Under the pieces are notes generated by a model. The model saw only the letters and a program-made list of their open reading frames with translations, ran no database searches and was not told the DNA's origin. From Allantophomopsis cytisporea (Eukaryota > Ascomycota > Leotiomycetes > Phacidiales > Phacidiaceae), in assembly GCA_024752435.1 (NCBI GenBank), contig CP103032.1:1116001-1180000 (forward strand): a stretch of 64,000 nucleotides of DNA. Reading direction: 5' to 3'. Positions 35,917-47,296 of the stretch are shown in pieces (the first letter of the stretch is position 1; every line of letters starts with the position of its first letter). The translations under genes were made by a program, and so were the position numbers.

Positions 35917-37110
35917 TTACTTCTTCTTCTTCTCAGGTTCCGCCTTGCCCTCGTCTACCTCTTTGCCGTCCTTAGCATCGCCATTTACTGCGCCATTGAT
36001 TTTCTTGGAATCCTTGTCCTCCTTGACTTCGTCCTTCTTGGCCTCTTGATCCTCCTGTTGTTGACGATTTTGAATCTTGTTCTCAATGAGGTCGTGGAAA
36101 GCTGTGATTGCTCTGATCAAACTACTAAGGTAGATTGCCATCAGCTGATCGTTGGTCTTGACACTCATAGCATGTGTAAGTTCACTGTTGCCCTTTGGTG
36201 CTGAGTCGACTCCATTGGCGATATGTGATGCGGGTTTTGGTGTCGAAAGGTTTGGAAGTAAGTTGAAGACGTCTTGTAAATTGCCCAGGATTGCATGGTT
36301 GACTGGCAAAGTCCCATCCTGAACTTTCTGAAGATACTGTCCGATATCCCTTAAACGCAAGTGTAATCCTTGGAGTGACTGAAGTTGTGATGTTATTCTC
36401 GTTGAGAGAGTTCCGACAGCAACATCCCTGATATCTCTCAGTAGATGCTCGACACCAATCTCCTCTGCTTCCTCTGCCTCGATGATCGATGGAGTGTGTA
36501 CGAAGGTCTTGTTTGTGGTAGTTCCGTCCTATCGTATAAAATTAGTACAGAGTGATCATGCAAAGACCTCAAAACATACATCCTTGATTTCTTCCACTGC
36601 AAAGTATGCATCGGTTGGTACTCCAGACTCCTTTGGTTGCACATCGATAATGACGAGCAAAGGGTTTGGTGTGTATCTTTTGAACAGCTCGTTGATCTCC
36701 AAGTCAGAAGCTCGGAGCTTTGGTCCGGAATGATACCATCCTATGCACTTCTCACGAGCGTTGATCTTCTTGAACATATCATTCATCGACTCGACGTAAT
36801 TATGGTCAAGAAACCATACTGATGGATCCTTGTCATCTTCCTCGAATGGTACTGGAAGCAAGAATGTCAGTCATTGTACATGATTGCAAATGATTTCTTT
36901 CTTAGCAACAAATAAGATTTACTAACCTGCGAAACTGTTTGATACTCTCACATTCTTGCCATCGTTCTGTCCCAAAAGTACACCAACCACACGCTTTCGT
37001 GTACCCTTCGCGGATCGTCCGTAGTGATCGGCGGCTGAAAGGAGGACAAGCGGGGCTACAGAGACGTTTCTGGTGACGAGAGAAAGAGTTTCAGCTGTAG
37101 TTGCGGGCAT
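35917..37110 (-). CDS. RPN8: 26S proteasome lid subunit Rpn8 (MPN domain)
   Basis: Predicted 355-residue subunit of the 19S lid, partner of the deubiquitinase Rpn11. Exons are 36927-37110, 36580-36851 and 35917-36528. The MPN domain spans about residues 15-150. The metalloprotease signature is degenerate: GWYHSGPKLRASD has Gly where active JAMM enzymes such as Rpn11 have the second His, so this is the catalytically silent MPN member as expected for Rpn8. The rest is a helical region followed by a Lys/Glu-rich C-terminus (about 310-355) ending KKKK, a KEKE-type tail seen in fungal Rpn8. It is divergent from ADK1 across a 550-bp shared upstream region, and convergent with the SWIM gene. Confidence 0.96.
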
Positions 37111-37660
37111 GGTTGCTTTAAAAGTCGTTTATGATGTGGAGGTGGATGGATGACAATTGTATATCATGAGCTTGAGCTTCGTAGAGCTTCCGTTGCCTCG
37201 CGGTTGCTCGCCTGCGTCACACTAGCCTTGCCTTGTCATCCAGGCACGTGATTCGAGATCGGCCTCAACGAAATTGATAAGAATGCTTGCAACAAGATAG
37301 GCGTAAGTTCTCCACGTTTATCTCTAGTTGCGCGAACTGTGTACGAATAACCACTGATTGAGGCACAAATGTAGTAGATGCTGTCATAAAATAAATACCA
37401 TGCTACTCGTAGACTGAAAGATCAATCTTCTTCTTAGTGAAGTCCGCACTTGTGCGCATCGTCGGTTTCGGCCTGAGGGAACAGATTCTACAGCCGTCTT
37501 GGCCGATAGCCCGAACCTCTACAAATATTGCCGACCTTCCCAGAATTCCCAGGCTGGGCGCAACCTTGAACGACGATCCTCACTGCTTTCTTACCCTTAA
37601 CGAAAGCTTTCACCCGTTCTCTCCTTTCCGCTTATACTCAACATCTAATATCCAGCGACA
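37111..37660. promoter_or_regulatory. Shared divergent promoter of RPN8 and ADK1
   Basis: 550 bp between two divergent start codons. It contains a CACGTG hexamer at 37245-37250. I see no copy of the yeast Rpn4 proteasome box (GGTGGCAAA). The ADK1 side is pyrimidine-rich just before the start codon, typical of highly expressed fungal genes. Confidence 0.6.
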
Positions 37661-38660
37661 ATGGCACCAATTGGCGAAGATGTACACACCCAGGCTAAGG
37701 ATGCCGTTGCGCAACTCGAGGCCAGAGTCAAGGCGCTCGAAGATCACATTCGCGTTCTCAGCGGCGGTACTCCAAAGGCTACCACTGAGGAAGTCCGCAT
37801 GATTTTGATGGGACCTCCTGGTGCTGGTAAGTTGACACCTGAACCGTTTGTCTATTCTCGACGGAGGTGAGCTAATCATTGATTCTAGGTAAGGGCACTC
37901 AGGCTCCAAAGATCAAGGAGATGTTCTCCTGCTGTCACTTGGTGAGTGAAATTAATCTGAATGCTCTTTATTTATGTACAATGCTAACCATCTGGACTGC
38001 AGGCTACTGGCGACATGTTGCGATCTCAAGTCGCAAAGAAGACCGCTCTCGGTCGTGAGGCTAAGAAGATCATGGACCAAGGTGGGCTCGTCAGCGACGA
38101 CATTGTCATTGGTATGATCAAGAACGAGCTTGAGAACAACCAAGAGTGCAAGGGAGGGTATGTAAAGACTACTGGTGGTATAAAAGAATTTGGCTAATTA
38201 AATTATATATAGCTTCATCCTTGACGGGTTCCCAAGAACTGTTGTCCAGGCCGAACGCCTTGATGCCATGCTTGCCGAACGCCAACAGAAGTTACAGCAC
38301 GCTGTCGAGCTTCAGATCGATGACGGTCTTTTGGTCTCCAGAATCACTGGCCGTCTCGTTCACCCAGCCTCCGGCCGATCATACCACAAGATCTTCAACC
38401 CACCCAAGGAGACCATGAAAGATGATGTTACCGGCGAGCCTCTTGTTCAGAGATCCGATGACAACGCAGAGGCCCTCAAGAAGCGTCTTGTGACGTACCA
38501 CGAGCAGACTGCACCAGTCGTTGGTTACTACCAGAAGACTGGCATCTGGAAGGGAATCGATGCCAGCCAAGAGCCTGGTCAGGTCTGGAAGAGTTTGCTC
38601 GGTTGCTTCGAACCAAAGTCCAAGACTTCCTCATTGTTGAGCAAGATTACCGGCAACTAA
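37661..38660 (+). CDS. ADK1: Adenylate kinase (cytosolic/intermembrane Adk1 type)
   Basis: Predicted 273-residue enzyme that interconverts ATP + AMP and 2 ADP. Exons are 37661-37826, 37889-37941, 38003-38157 and 38213-38660. The P-loop GPPGAGKGTQ is split by intron 1 within a glycine codon. Other signatures are ATGDMLRSQV (AMP binding), the conserved GFILDGFPRT segment split by intron 3, and a long LID domain (ITGRLVHPASGRSYHKIFNPP) as in long-form adenylate kinases. An N-terminal extension of about 45 residues with a short coiled coil (AVAQLEARVKALEDHIRVL) precedes the core, as in other filamentous ascomycetes. Long-form LID and length match yeast Adk1, which is mainly cytosolic with some in the mitochondrial intermembrane space. 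Confidence 0.96.
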
Positions 38661-39875
38661 GTTGGCGAAACCGTAAGCGCCGAGGCTGTGTTGGTTGAGA
38701 GGTTTGCATAGATAATCCCAAAAGTATTCGGTCAAGATTTGTGAGGTGGGCACGCATAATGTTCACTAGAATTTTCTGGAGGAAATGTACTTCGTATGGC
38801 CACTTTAGCGTTTCGGGCGTCTTCTGTTTCTGATCCAAAAGGGGGGGGGGAGTCTACGCCTGCAGCATGTACGACTGGATCTTCTCCATCCATGTATATC
38901 ATACATTAAGACTATAATGATGACATGCACCATCAAAACAACTTGCTTGAACTTGAGAAAGCGTATCGGATGATCTACTGGATCGCTATGAAGTGGAATC
39001 TGTGGAATTACCATTCTCTATATTGAAATATGATAGAATCGGGCCTGATCCAAGCTTTTATCCCGTTTTCAATCTAAGCAGCTGCATGATACGCGTAGTT
39101 GCAGGTCAAGCGCCTACTTATACTTTGTTGTCATCCCAGCACTCCAGCCACATCTTCCATACCTCATACAGAGAGCACTATACCTACAGTGTAGATCTAC
39201 AGGGGACATGTGATGAAAAGTTGCAGATATTTGCAGGTCCTGTAGATGTCTGCATATTTGTGCATCGGAATAGAAAGTGCAGAAAGTGTGACGGCGTACA
39301 AGACAAAGATGATTATAAGACGTTTGGAAGGGCAACCTCACTCCACCTGTGACTGTAGGCCATCCGGAGATGCCTCGAAACAACTAACATACATATCTCA
39401 TATTCCCTTGCTTTTCTTGTTCAACCTCGCTTCCGCATCTCGTCTATCTGCTACCATAAGCTACCGCTATACCGGCCTGTTGGGCCACGACTTCGATGGC
39501 GGCTTCACGGCGCCACGGCGGGAATATATATATACTTGACTTGACCCCAACTTTGGCTGAACTTCAACACAACTCCACTCTCTTGTACAAATATTAAATA
39601 CCACAAATCAGGCGTCAAACCACGCTAGTGATCGCTAAGCTCGCCCTGTTGCGCAGCCTATTACACACGTATGTAGCCATGCTTCTTCTTTCTCGTCTAT
39701 TCATATGGTTCATCGAAAGTGTCATTCTCCACGCATTACATCAACCATTTCCAGTACTCGGAGTATTTTCTCTCATACCTTCAGTTTGAGTCTCAATTCC
39801 AAAGCTCGTTGCAAGTCTCTTGATTACTTTGAAGAAATTTGCAAACAAATAGCTGCCACCTGCATCTCATCAGCC
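38661..39875. other. Intergenic
   Basis: 3' flank of ADK1 with a run of nine or more G at about 38840-38850, then the upstream region of the small ORF pair. The long leader upstream of 39876 contains another in-frame ATG at 39705, but the ATG at 39876 has the better context. No other gene is supported. Confidence 0.5.
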
Positions 39876-40112
39876 ATGGCTGAGCATAAGTCACTTTGCA
39901 AGCGCTTCTTCTGGCCACCAACATGGTTTAAGAGCAGAAAGGATAACTTGAAATTGCAGATCAGTGCCCCGATTGAAGCTTGGAAGTTGAATCCGGTTGA
40001 CAACTCTCCAACAGTTGACAACTCTCCACCGGTCGTCATCAGTGGTCCCAACGACTCCAAGGTTTCAGTCTTCGCAGGTCGCTACAAATTCGTCAAGCTC
40101 AACCGTAATTAA
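39876..40112 (+). CDS. Small unrecognised ORF, upstream member of a closely spaced pair
   Basis: Not recognised. I chose the ATG at 39876 because its context (CAGCCATGG) is strong; the frame is open upstream to an ATG at 39705, which would add 57 residues. The 78-residue product is basic, begins MAEHKSLCKRFFWPP, and contains a near-tandem repeat of a D-N-S-P unit (NSPTV/NSPPV, roughly residues 47-60). The stop codon TAA at 40110-40112 is only 8 bp before the ATG of the next ORF. This could be a separate small protein, a coding uORF, or the first cistron of a two-cistron mRNA. No domain is visible. Confidence 0.45.
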   Translation: MAEHKSLCKRFFWPPTWFKSRKDNLKLQISAPIEAWKLNPVDNSPTVDNSPPVVISGPNDSKVSVFAGRYKFVKLNRN

Positions 40113-40120
40113 CTGAGAAG

Positions 40121-40986
40121 ATGGCAAGAGGACGGTCTGGATCAACTACTCCAGTAGTGTCCAAGTCTCATCGTCGGACAACATCATCTACTACATCAGT
40201 TAAGAAGCATAAACGGGTACCGAAAGATCACATGGTATGTTACAGATTTACTTTACTTGCGCCTCATGAAATTCCTTAGCTATGTTATACACAGTTTCTC
40301 ATCATATTCACTCTTGCTTCCTCTGGAACTAGTGTCTGTTCACCATGACCTTTGATAATCATCTGTCTTGGATTTCTGCTAACACTGGCAGACTTATCAA
40401 AGAGGCCATGGTAATGAGATTGAATTGGATGACTATCATAAGGGAAGCGATTTGATCACTGAGGTGGACAGCCACGACCAGCCAGTAAGTTCTCCCACTC
40501 AGCTTTGTCACATAATAGGGGGTTAACACCTGACCTGAAGATCAATCCACGTACTGGAATTAGAAATGAGGACTCGGAAGCTGTCCTCAAACAATTTCCA
40601 TCTTGCCTTGGATTGCCTATTGGCTGGACTGATAAGCACGATCGTTGCATTGCTTACCTTGCCACACATGCACCCCTTACGTCCGAGGGCCGTGTTCCAA
40701 CAAATGAAGCAGTGCAAGATCGGTATACATATGCTGAGATCTCCTCTTTTCTCCGGTTTCATTTTACACAATTCCGTGGTTTTGTAAGTTATCTTTAAGA
40801 CTGTTGATAGCGTTGTATAGCACAGCGTGTCCAGTTTCATGATTGATTTCTTTTACTAATGTTGCGTAGAAAGTTTCCGCTGAAGCCCTAGACAAACGCC
40901 TTCAGATGCTTGAATACACTGACAACAACTACTTTGCTCTTCCTTATGGGTCATACCGCTTTGAATCATGGGGAGCTCGTATCTGA
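40121..40986 (+). CDS. Unrecognised 188-residue protein, four exons
   Basis: Not recognised. Exons 40121-40234, 40392-40484, 40541-40783 and 40870-40986 all join in phase 0 with consensus donors. Branch points are visible: GCTAAC before acceptor 1, CTGAC before 2 and TACTAAT before 3. Such a consistent structure argues strongly for a real gene. The N-terminal 38 residues are Ser/Thr/Arg/Lys-rich with basic clusters (KKHKR), like a nuclear or nucleic-acid-binding tail. The middle is acidic, and the C-terminal 110 residues look globular (LGLPIGWTDKHDR, FLRFHFTQFRGF, ending WGARI). No known domain is apparent. The start lies 8 bp after the preceding ORF. It may be a lineage-specific protein. Confidence 0.7.
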
Positions 40987-41902
40987 TTGTTCTCTGTGCA
41001 CCAGGTCTAACTCAAAATAACGGAAAATGGGGGTCTAACGATTGCATTTCAATACCAGGAGGCGTTCCGGCGTGGAAAGATGGACGATCTTGTGGCTATT
41101 CCTTTTGACTTTTCCTTCTTTTCCTTCTTTTCCTTCTTTTTCCTTTTCTCTTTCTTCTGTATCTCTGGAATCTCTTTTTGATTATTTGCTTCTGGAAAGG
41201 CAGTATTCAAGAATTCAGACCAGGGAGTATTGATTTACAATCAAACGTCAGAATTGAAAGATTAAGTCGTGCTATGAGTTCATCTGCTTGTCCTCGCATA
41301 TGCGTCCGAAAAATCACATGGCTTCGTATAATATGGCTTCGTAATCTATTGTGATATAAATTTAAGCGCCCAGAATCTCGTGCCTTCAGTCGATCCGATG
41401 GAATAAGTGTGACATATGCATGCTCAAACAGTACAATGAGATGCCAAGAGTCTTGCATTCCCCGAAACATAACTTCTAAAAGTATGATACTTTAATTTGT
41501 CCCTTACTGCTATCATTGAGATGTGTTGTACGCAGTATGAGGATATTCCATGTCCGATAATTTCACTATGCCATTTATGCATGTTTCACATCTTTTTGCT
41601 ACCAACAATTTGGCCATTTCCCAATGTATCTTGTTCAGCACTCTGTTGAGTACTCGATGTGGAGTAGGAGGCTACTTTGGTGTTGTGTAGAACGAAAGTA
41701 GTTTAGTTGCCGAAGCTCGGACATGGTCCGTCGAAATTCAGTGGCTCATGCACCAAAATTTCCAGGATGAAGTGATATTGAGTGCGAGCTGATTTCTCTT
41801 CATCCTTCAATCCCACAACGTCAAATTTCCTGCTTCTTAGAATCTGTATTTTCCCATATTTACAGATATATAAGGAGATAGTTGCTCCATCGATTCGGTA
41901 GA
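40987..41902. other. Intergenic, promoter of the GTP/GDP carrier gene
   Basis: Contains a pyrimidine-rich stretch with a repeated TTTTCCTTC unit at about 41110-41150, and the promoter/leader of the carrier gene. No supported gene. Confidence 0.6.
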
Positions 41903-43080
41903 ATGTCGCCAATCGCTGCCTCTTCCTCGGCCAAGGACTACAAGAATGAGTCCACAGCTGCGCGCATCTTGGGTTCCGGTATGTGTAATCATCATTATCG
42001 AAATAACGGCTACTGATTATCTTAGGGTCCGCTGGTATTGCTGAGCTCGCCGTTTTCCACCCAGTATGAACATTTCCGTGCGAGTTCGCTGGCCATTTAC
42101 TTATGATTTATAGGTCGACACCATCGCAAAGCGATTGATGAGCAACCAGGGAAAGGTCTGCCATCATATACACAATATTGGGGGATAGGAGCTGATTATA
42201 TAACAGATTGTTGGAGCCAAGCAATTGAGCCAGGTCATTTTCAAGGACAAGGCCACTGCCCCAGTGACCACCAAGTTTTTTTCTCTGTTCCCAGGTCTTG
42301 GATACGCCGCTGGTTACAAGGTACCTTTCGAATATATCAGATTCTTCTAACCCGAACTAACAATCTGTGCAGGTCTTGCAAAGAGTCTACAAGTACGGAG
42401 GACAGCCATTCGTTCGCGATTACCTTGCCAAGAACCACGGTACTACTTTCGATAACACATTCGGCCCAAAGACTGGTAAGGCAATGATGCACTCATTCGC
42501 CGGATCCATTGTTGGTATCGGAGAGATCGTTCTCCTTCCTCTCGATGTCCTCAAGATCAAGAGACAAACAAACCCAGAGGCTTTCCGTGGACGTGGTGTT
42601 GTCAGAATTGTTCGTGATGAGGGTTTCGGACTCTACAGAGGATGGCAATGGACTGCTGCCCGTAACGCTCCTGGATCTTTCGCTCTCTTCGGTGGTTCTG
42701 CTTTCACCAAGGGATACCTCTTCGGACTTACAGACTACAACAAGGCCACCTGGTTCCAAAACTTCATTGCTTCCATCGGAGGAGCTACTGCTTCCCTCGT
42801 TGTCTCCGCTCCTCTTGACGTTATTAAGACCCGTATCCAAAACCGCAACTTTGAGAACCCAGAGAGTGGATTCAAGATTATCAGCAGCATGATTAAGAAC
42901 GAGGGTCCTACCTCTTTCTTCAAGGGACTTGTACCAAAGGTAAGCCCTGGGATGTATTCCATGACGCAGCCCTTACTAACGAAATTAACCTAGCTCCTCA
43001 TGACTGGTCCAAAGCTTGTCTTCTCCTTCTGGCTTGCCCAGACTCTTATCCCAGCCTTCGACGTTGCCTTCTCCAAGTAA
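41903..43080 (+). CDS. GGC1: Mitochondrial GTP/GDP carrier (Ggc1/Yhm1)
   Basis: Predicted 307-residue mitochondrial inner-membrane carrier that exchanges GTP and GDP; in yeast it is needed for mitochondrial GTP supply and iron homeostasis. Six exons: 41903-41978, 42026-42063, 42114-42155, 42207-42320, 42373-42939 and 42994-43080. The three repeats each carry a carrier signature (HPVDTIAKR, LPLDVLKIKR, APLDVIKTR). Segments such as KVLQRVYKYGGQPF, RQTNPE, RGWQWTAARNAPGSFALFGG and TGPKLVFSF match the highly conserved Ggc1 family, so the assignment is specific. Four small exons precede one large exon, with intron 5' ends dense in the gene's start, a pattern of highly expressed fungal genes. Confidence 0.97.
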
Positions 43081-44114
43081 ATTGTCGAGGCTCTCCCAGC
43101 GTACAATATCTCCTAGTCAGTGGAAAAAAGCGGCGTGGTTAAGGAATCCCATTTTAGAGGATGGATATACGGCGTACTGTAAATAGACACACAGAAACTC
43201 AACAATCTGCTGTAATGATAGCTAGTTTTCATCGTTTTTATCATTTGAACAATCTCAAAATATGATCTGTTACTCAACTCTAATATCTTTCTCTACTGTA
43301 CTTAAGCACATAAAGTCTATATGTTTCTGATCTGTCATATTTATTCATAACTCCCCAGCGGTTGCATTCTGCATATTGCATAGTACATGTGACAAGGAGG
43401 TAGATCCGCGCATGCATGCAGGAGACCCATTAGCATCTCGTATAGATTTCTTCTCTCCCTTGCCAGGAGGGCACCCCGAACAGTCACTCTATGGTAAGCG
43501 GGCTAGCACATGAGGCTGAGGTCCTCAGCTCTTAGCGATTACTCCCGCCCAGCTTCCGATGCCATAACCTACTACTACCTACAGGATGCAGAAAAGCTCA
43601 CGAATTTCACTCGAGGTTTTCTTTCAATGTGCAGATAGGTTCCTTACGTGTAAAATGAAACAAAATCATCAACATATCCAGGACACATACAGAAGTCATT
43701 TATGCTTCTCAAACTGAAAGTGATATTGCAACATGTGATTTGTGTTTCAAAGGGTCGTGCAAAGAACTGACACGTCAAGACACACATGCAATGTCACCTG
43801 AAACCCCGCACATGACGATGATGGCACAAGCTATATCTTGCATCCTAATCCTACGAGAAGAGAACCAAGCAATCTGTAGATACTGGATTGACGAAGTGAA
43901 CATTCCCAATTTAGAATAAGCAGTAGTTGCGTAAGCTTGTATTTAATCGCTCATTGCTCCTCTTGACCGGGGGTCCCGTTCACTGCCCCATATCCATCGA
44001 GAATTACAAAGTGCCATTTGCCATGTCGCAAAGTCATCGAAAGAGACCAGAATCCGAAAACGCCAAATTATCGCCGTCGCAAAAAGAAATGAGTCATGGT
44101 TCCACAGTCACAAT
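43081..44114. other. Intergenic between convergent genes
   Basis: 3' flanks of GGC1 (plus) and ATG8 (minus). No supported gene; one 63-codon ORF at 43927-44118 overlaps the ATG8 3' end and is judged spurious. Confidence 0.6.
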
Positions 44115-44660
44115 CTAAGCCTCCTCGAAACCGAAGGTGTTCTCGCCAGAGTATCTACGTAGAGCGTTAGTATGTTTTCATCTATGGGTTGGTAATGATG
44201 GAAAGGAACGTGAAGACATGCTTATCGCTCATCGCGATAGGCGATGCCAGGTGTGACGTACGTGATGTATAAGAAACCATCCTCATCCTTGTGCTCCTCG
44301 TAGATAGAGCTCATCAGAGCAGCAGTCGGAGGAAGGACCTCGTCGACGAAGATGAAAATAGCCTTCTCTGGAGAGAGCTTGATGCGCTTGCGGATTACGT
44401 AGACGAACTGGCCTACGGTGAGATCGGCGGGGACCAAGTACTTCTTCTTGTCGATAGTGGCGATATCCGACTTCTCGACCTTCTCGCAAATGACCTGTGG
44501 TTCGTAGAAGCATTAGAGATGGGACCTATGATAATGGACGGTGAAGAGGCGAGCTCGTCGCAATACTCACAGGGATACGATCGGCGTATTTCTGACGGAT
44601 CCTCTCAGCCTCCGCCTTTCTCTTGGAGAACTCGTGCTCGTCCTTGAACTTGGATCTCAT
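44115..44660 (-). CDS. ATG8: Autophagy ubiquitin-like protein Atg8
   Basis: Predicted 120-residue precursor. Exons are 44571-44660, 44262-44494 and 44115-44154. The sequence is the nearly invariant Atg8 fold, starting [20 protein letters not shown] and including the LIR-docking region ([14 protein letters not shown]). The last 40-nt exon restores [10 protein letters not shown], so the C-terminal processing glycine is Gly116. Four residues (FEEA) follow and would be removed by Atg4 before conjugation to phosphatidylethanolamine. The donor of the last intron is GTACGT after the second base of a Thr codon; using other GT sites breaks the conserved C-terminus. Atg8 acts in autophagosome formation on the isolation membrane and vacuole. 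It is divergent from HEM13. Confidence 0.98.
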
Positions 44661-45999
44661 ACTGACGATTTATCGGTCTGATAATTTATTGTTGTTTGTT
44701 TGTTTGTTTAGATGGAGAATGTATAGGAGACTGGGAGTCTGAAGGTAAGTCAGGTGGAAGTTGATGGAGGAGTGAGTGGGTGATGTAGTGTAGGTTGGAA
44801 GAAGGCGCGGCGGGGGATAAGGCGAGAGCTTGTTCTAGGACTAGCGTGTGGACTCTATCAGGTGGTTCGGGCGGTGTACTGTCGTACCTTGGCTGTGTTT
44901 TGGGTATGACTTGCTGCGTACAGAGGAACTGCTGGGATATTGGCGCTTGGAATAATGTACTGAGCGTATCTACCAGCGGAACATATATAGGTAGCAGTGA
45001 AGGCGTCAGCGTAGAAGGGTCACGCTGATTAATGCTTGAGGTCCTGCTGAATCACCACTAGATGTTCTAGCTTCACGACGTTGTCCTCTTTATAATGATT
45101 GCTTTTACTTGGAAGTACCTAGGTACTTACTTATATAGATAGGAACATAATCATAATCATAATCACAATCATAATCATAGGTCATCATAGTCACAACCCA
45201 AATGACTCTGAGGTCTGATGTGGACCATGTCGGAAGATAGAGAGGGAGAGAGAGTATGAGTACACTCATATCTAGGCAACTTCTAATGACTGACTGTTCT
45301 TCTGTATCACCAAACAAAGACCATTCAAATGAGATACGAAAGAATATACTATACCCTACCCTACCCAAGGTAAGTCGTGGCCCGGCTCCATACCAACAGG
45401 CAGGCATCTACGGATGACGATAGAATGTGACTACTGACGAATAGACCCGATAAGGATCACGTGAAGTGGAACTGGCTCCGGGTCATTTAGTCACCTCAGC
45501 TCTGCTCTGCGTAGGAAATAAGTCCTACCTGGTACCTACCTACCTACCTTACCTACCACTCTCACGTGCCATTATCCACCTATCATCTGGATACCTTATG
45601 GCCTCACAGCCTCCAGTGAAAACAAGTGACCGATACCTTACCGTACCTTAGTAAAGGCTACAGGTACTTACTACCTTAGGTTCGACTTTATTTCTGCTTC
45701 TGCCGTCTAAGGTATCAATCAATCGATACCGACCGAGTCCGAGTGAGAGTCGCGCTGACGGCTACGGGTGTTTCCGAAAACGAATGATTCGATGGCGTGG
45801 TACGTAGGTAATGACAGCTACAAAGATTCCCTTGCCAAAATATAGTTGAGTGAGATTCTACTCAGCTACGACTATTTATCTCAACCACTTTCTGTTTTCT
45901 TGATTTACTGTCTTCGACCATCTAAAGCTGGTCTTTTTTCTATTGAGCTGAACAACAAACTCAATTGCGCCTCAAACGCACCCCAATTTATATTTCCTA
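44661..45999. promoter_or_regulatory. Divergent region between ATG8 and HEM13
   Basis: 1.3 kb with both promoters. It contains two CACGTG hexamers at 45458-45463 and 45563-45568, an (ATAATC)n-like run at about 45147-45178, and a compound CTAC/ACCT repeat (GGTACCTACC-type) at about 45527-45556. The T-rich ATG8 leader includes a TTTG-repeat at 44690-44710. No supported gene. Confidence 0.55.
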
Positions 46000-47296
46000 A
46001 TGTCGTCCATAAGGACCAGCGTTCGCTGGCTCAGTCTGGCAGGGTTGAGACCACGAGCATGTCGAACTCCAGTTCGATTTACACAATTTCGCAGAAGTTA
46101 TGGAGAGGTTCCCAGACCTCCGCCGGGGGGGCGGAAAGATGAGCCTCCAAGAGGCGTTCTTTTCCCCAAAACCCGCATTGTGATTGGAGTGGTCTTCATT
46201 TCCGCTCTCATTTACTCCATGGTATGTTGACTTGTAGCTGCGTTCGATAGTCTTGAAGCTAATCATGGAAACACAGGCTACACAAGAAGTTTCCCAAGCC
46301 GACGGCCCAACAATTGCAGAGCGCGATCAATTGACGAAGCGTGAGTCTGGCGTGACGGACGAATCACCTATGCGCCTACGAATGGAAGCCTTCATTAAAG
46401 AGCAGCAGCAGGAGATTGTGAGAGAGTTGGAGAGAATCGATGGCAAGAAGTTCCAGATCGACACATGGACGCGGGAGACTGGTGGTGGAGGCATTTCCTC
46501 TGTCCTCCAAGATGGAAATGTCTTTGAGAAAGCCGGTGTGAACATCAGTATTGTTTATGGACAACTGCCGCGGCCGGCGATAGCTAAGATGCGGGTAAAT
46601 CATAAGAACATTGACCCATCTCTCGAATTCCTCGACTTCTTCGCTGCAGGGCTCAGTCTTGTTTTGCATCCAATCAATCCAATGTGCCCAACAGTCCACC
46701 TCAACTACCGTTACTTTGAGACAGCCAACCCAGACGGCAGCTCAGGAGCATGGTGGTTTGGCGGTGGCACCGACCTTACACCATCTTACCTGTTCGACGA
46801 AGACGCCATCCACTTCCACAAGACCATCAAAGAGGCTTGCGACTCTCACGACAAGACCTACTATGCTCGCTTCAAGAAGTGGTGTGACGAATACTTCTCT
46901 GTAAAGCATCGCAACGAGTCGCGGGGTATCGGCGGAATTTTCTTCGACGATTTGGACGAGACTGAGAAGGATCAAGAGAACACGTTCTCCTTCGTGCAAA
47001 CTTGCTTGAAGTCTTTCCTGCCATCTTACATTCCCATCGTCGAGAAGAGAAAGGACATGCCATACACAGAGAAAGAGAAGGAGTGGCAGCAGATTAGAAG
47101 AGGGCGTTACGTTGAGTTCAATCTGGTGCACGATCGCGGAACTAGCTTTGGACTGAACACGCCTGGTGCAAGAGTCGAGAGTATTCTCATGAGTTTGCCG
47201 CGAACGGCGACGTGGAGGTATATGCATGAGCCAGCCAAGGGTAGTAGGGAGGAGAGATTAGTGGGTGTTTTAAAGCAACCACGGGAATGGGTTTAG
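46000..47296 (+). CDS. HEM13: Coproporphyrinogen III oxidase (aerobic)
   Basis: Predicted 413-residue oxygen-dependent enzyme converting coproporphyrinogen III to protoporphyrinogen IX in heme synthesis. Exons are 46000-46221 and 46277-47296. The enzyme core begins near residue 105. Its signatures include FFAAGLSLVLHP, VHLNYRYFE, WWFGGGTDLTPSYLFDEDA, RGIGGIFFDDL, RYVEFNLVHDRGT-SFGLNTPGARVESILMSLP. The first 74 residues are Arg/Pro-rich with hydroxylated residues, like a mitochondrial presequence. They end in a hydrophobic segment (IVIGVVFISALIYSM) just before the intron. This suggests an inner-membrane anchored or intermembrane-space enzyme, unlike the cytosolic yeast protein. Confidence 0.97.
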
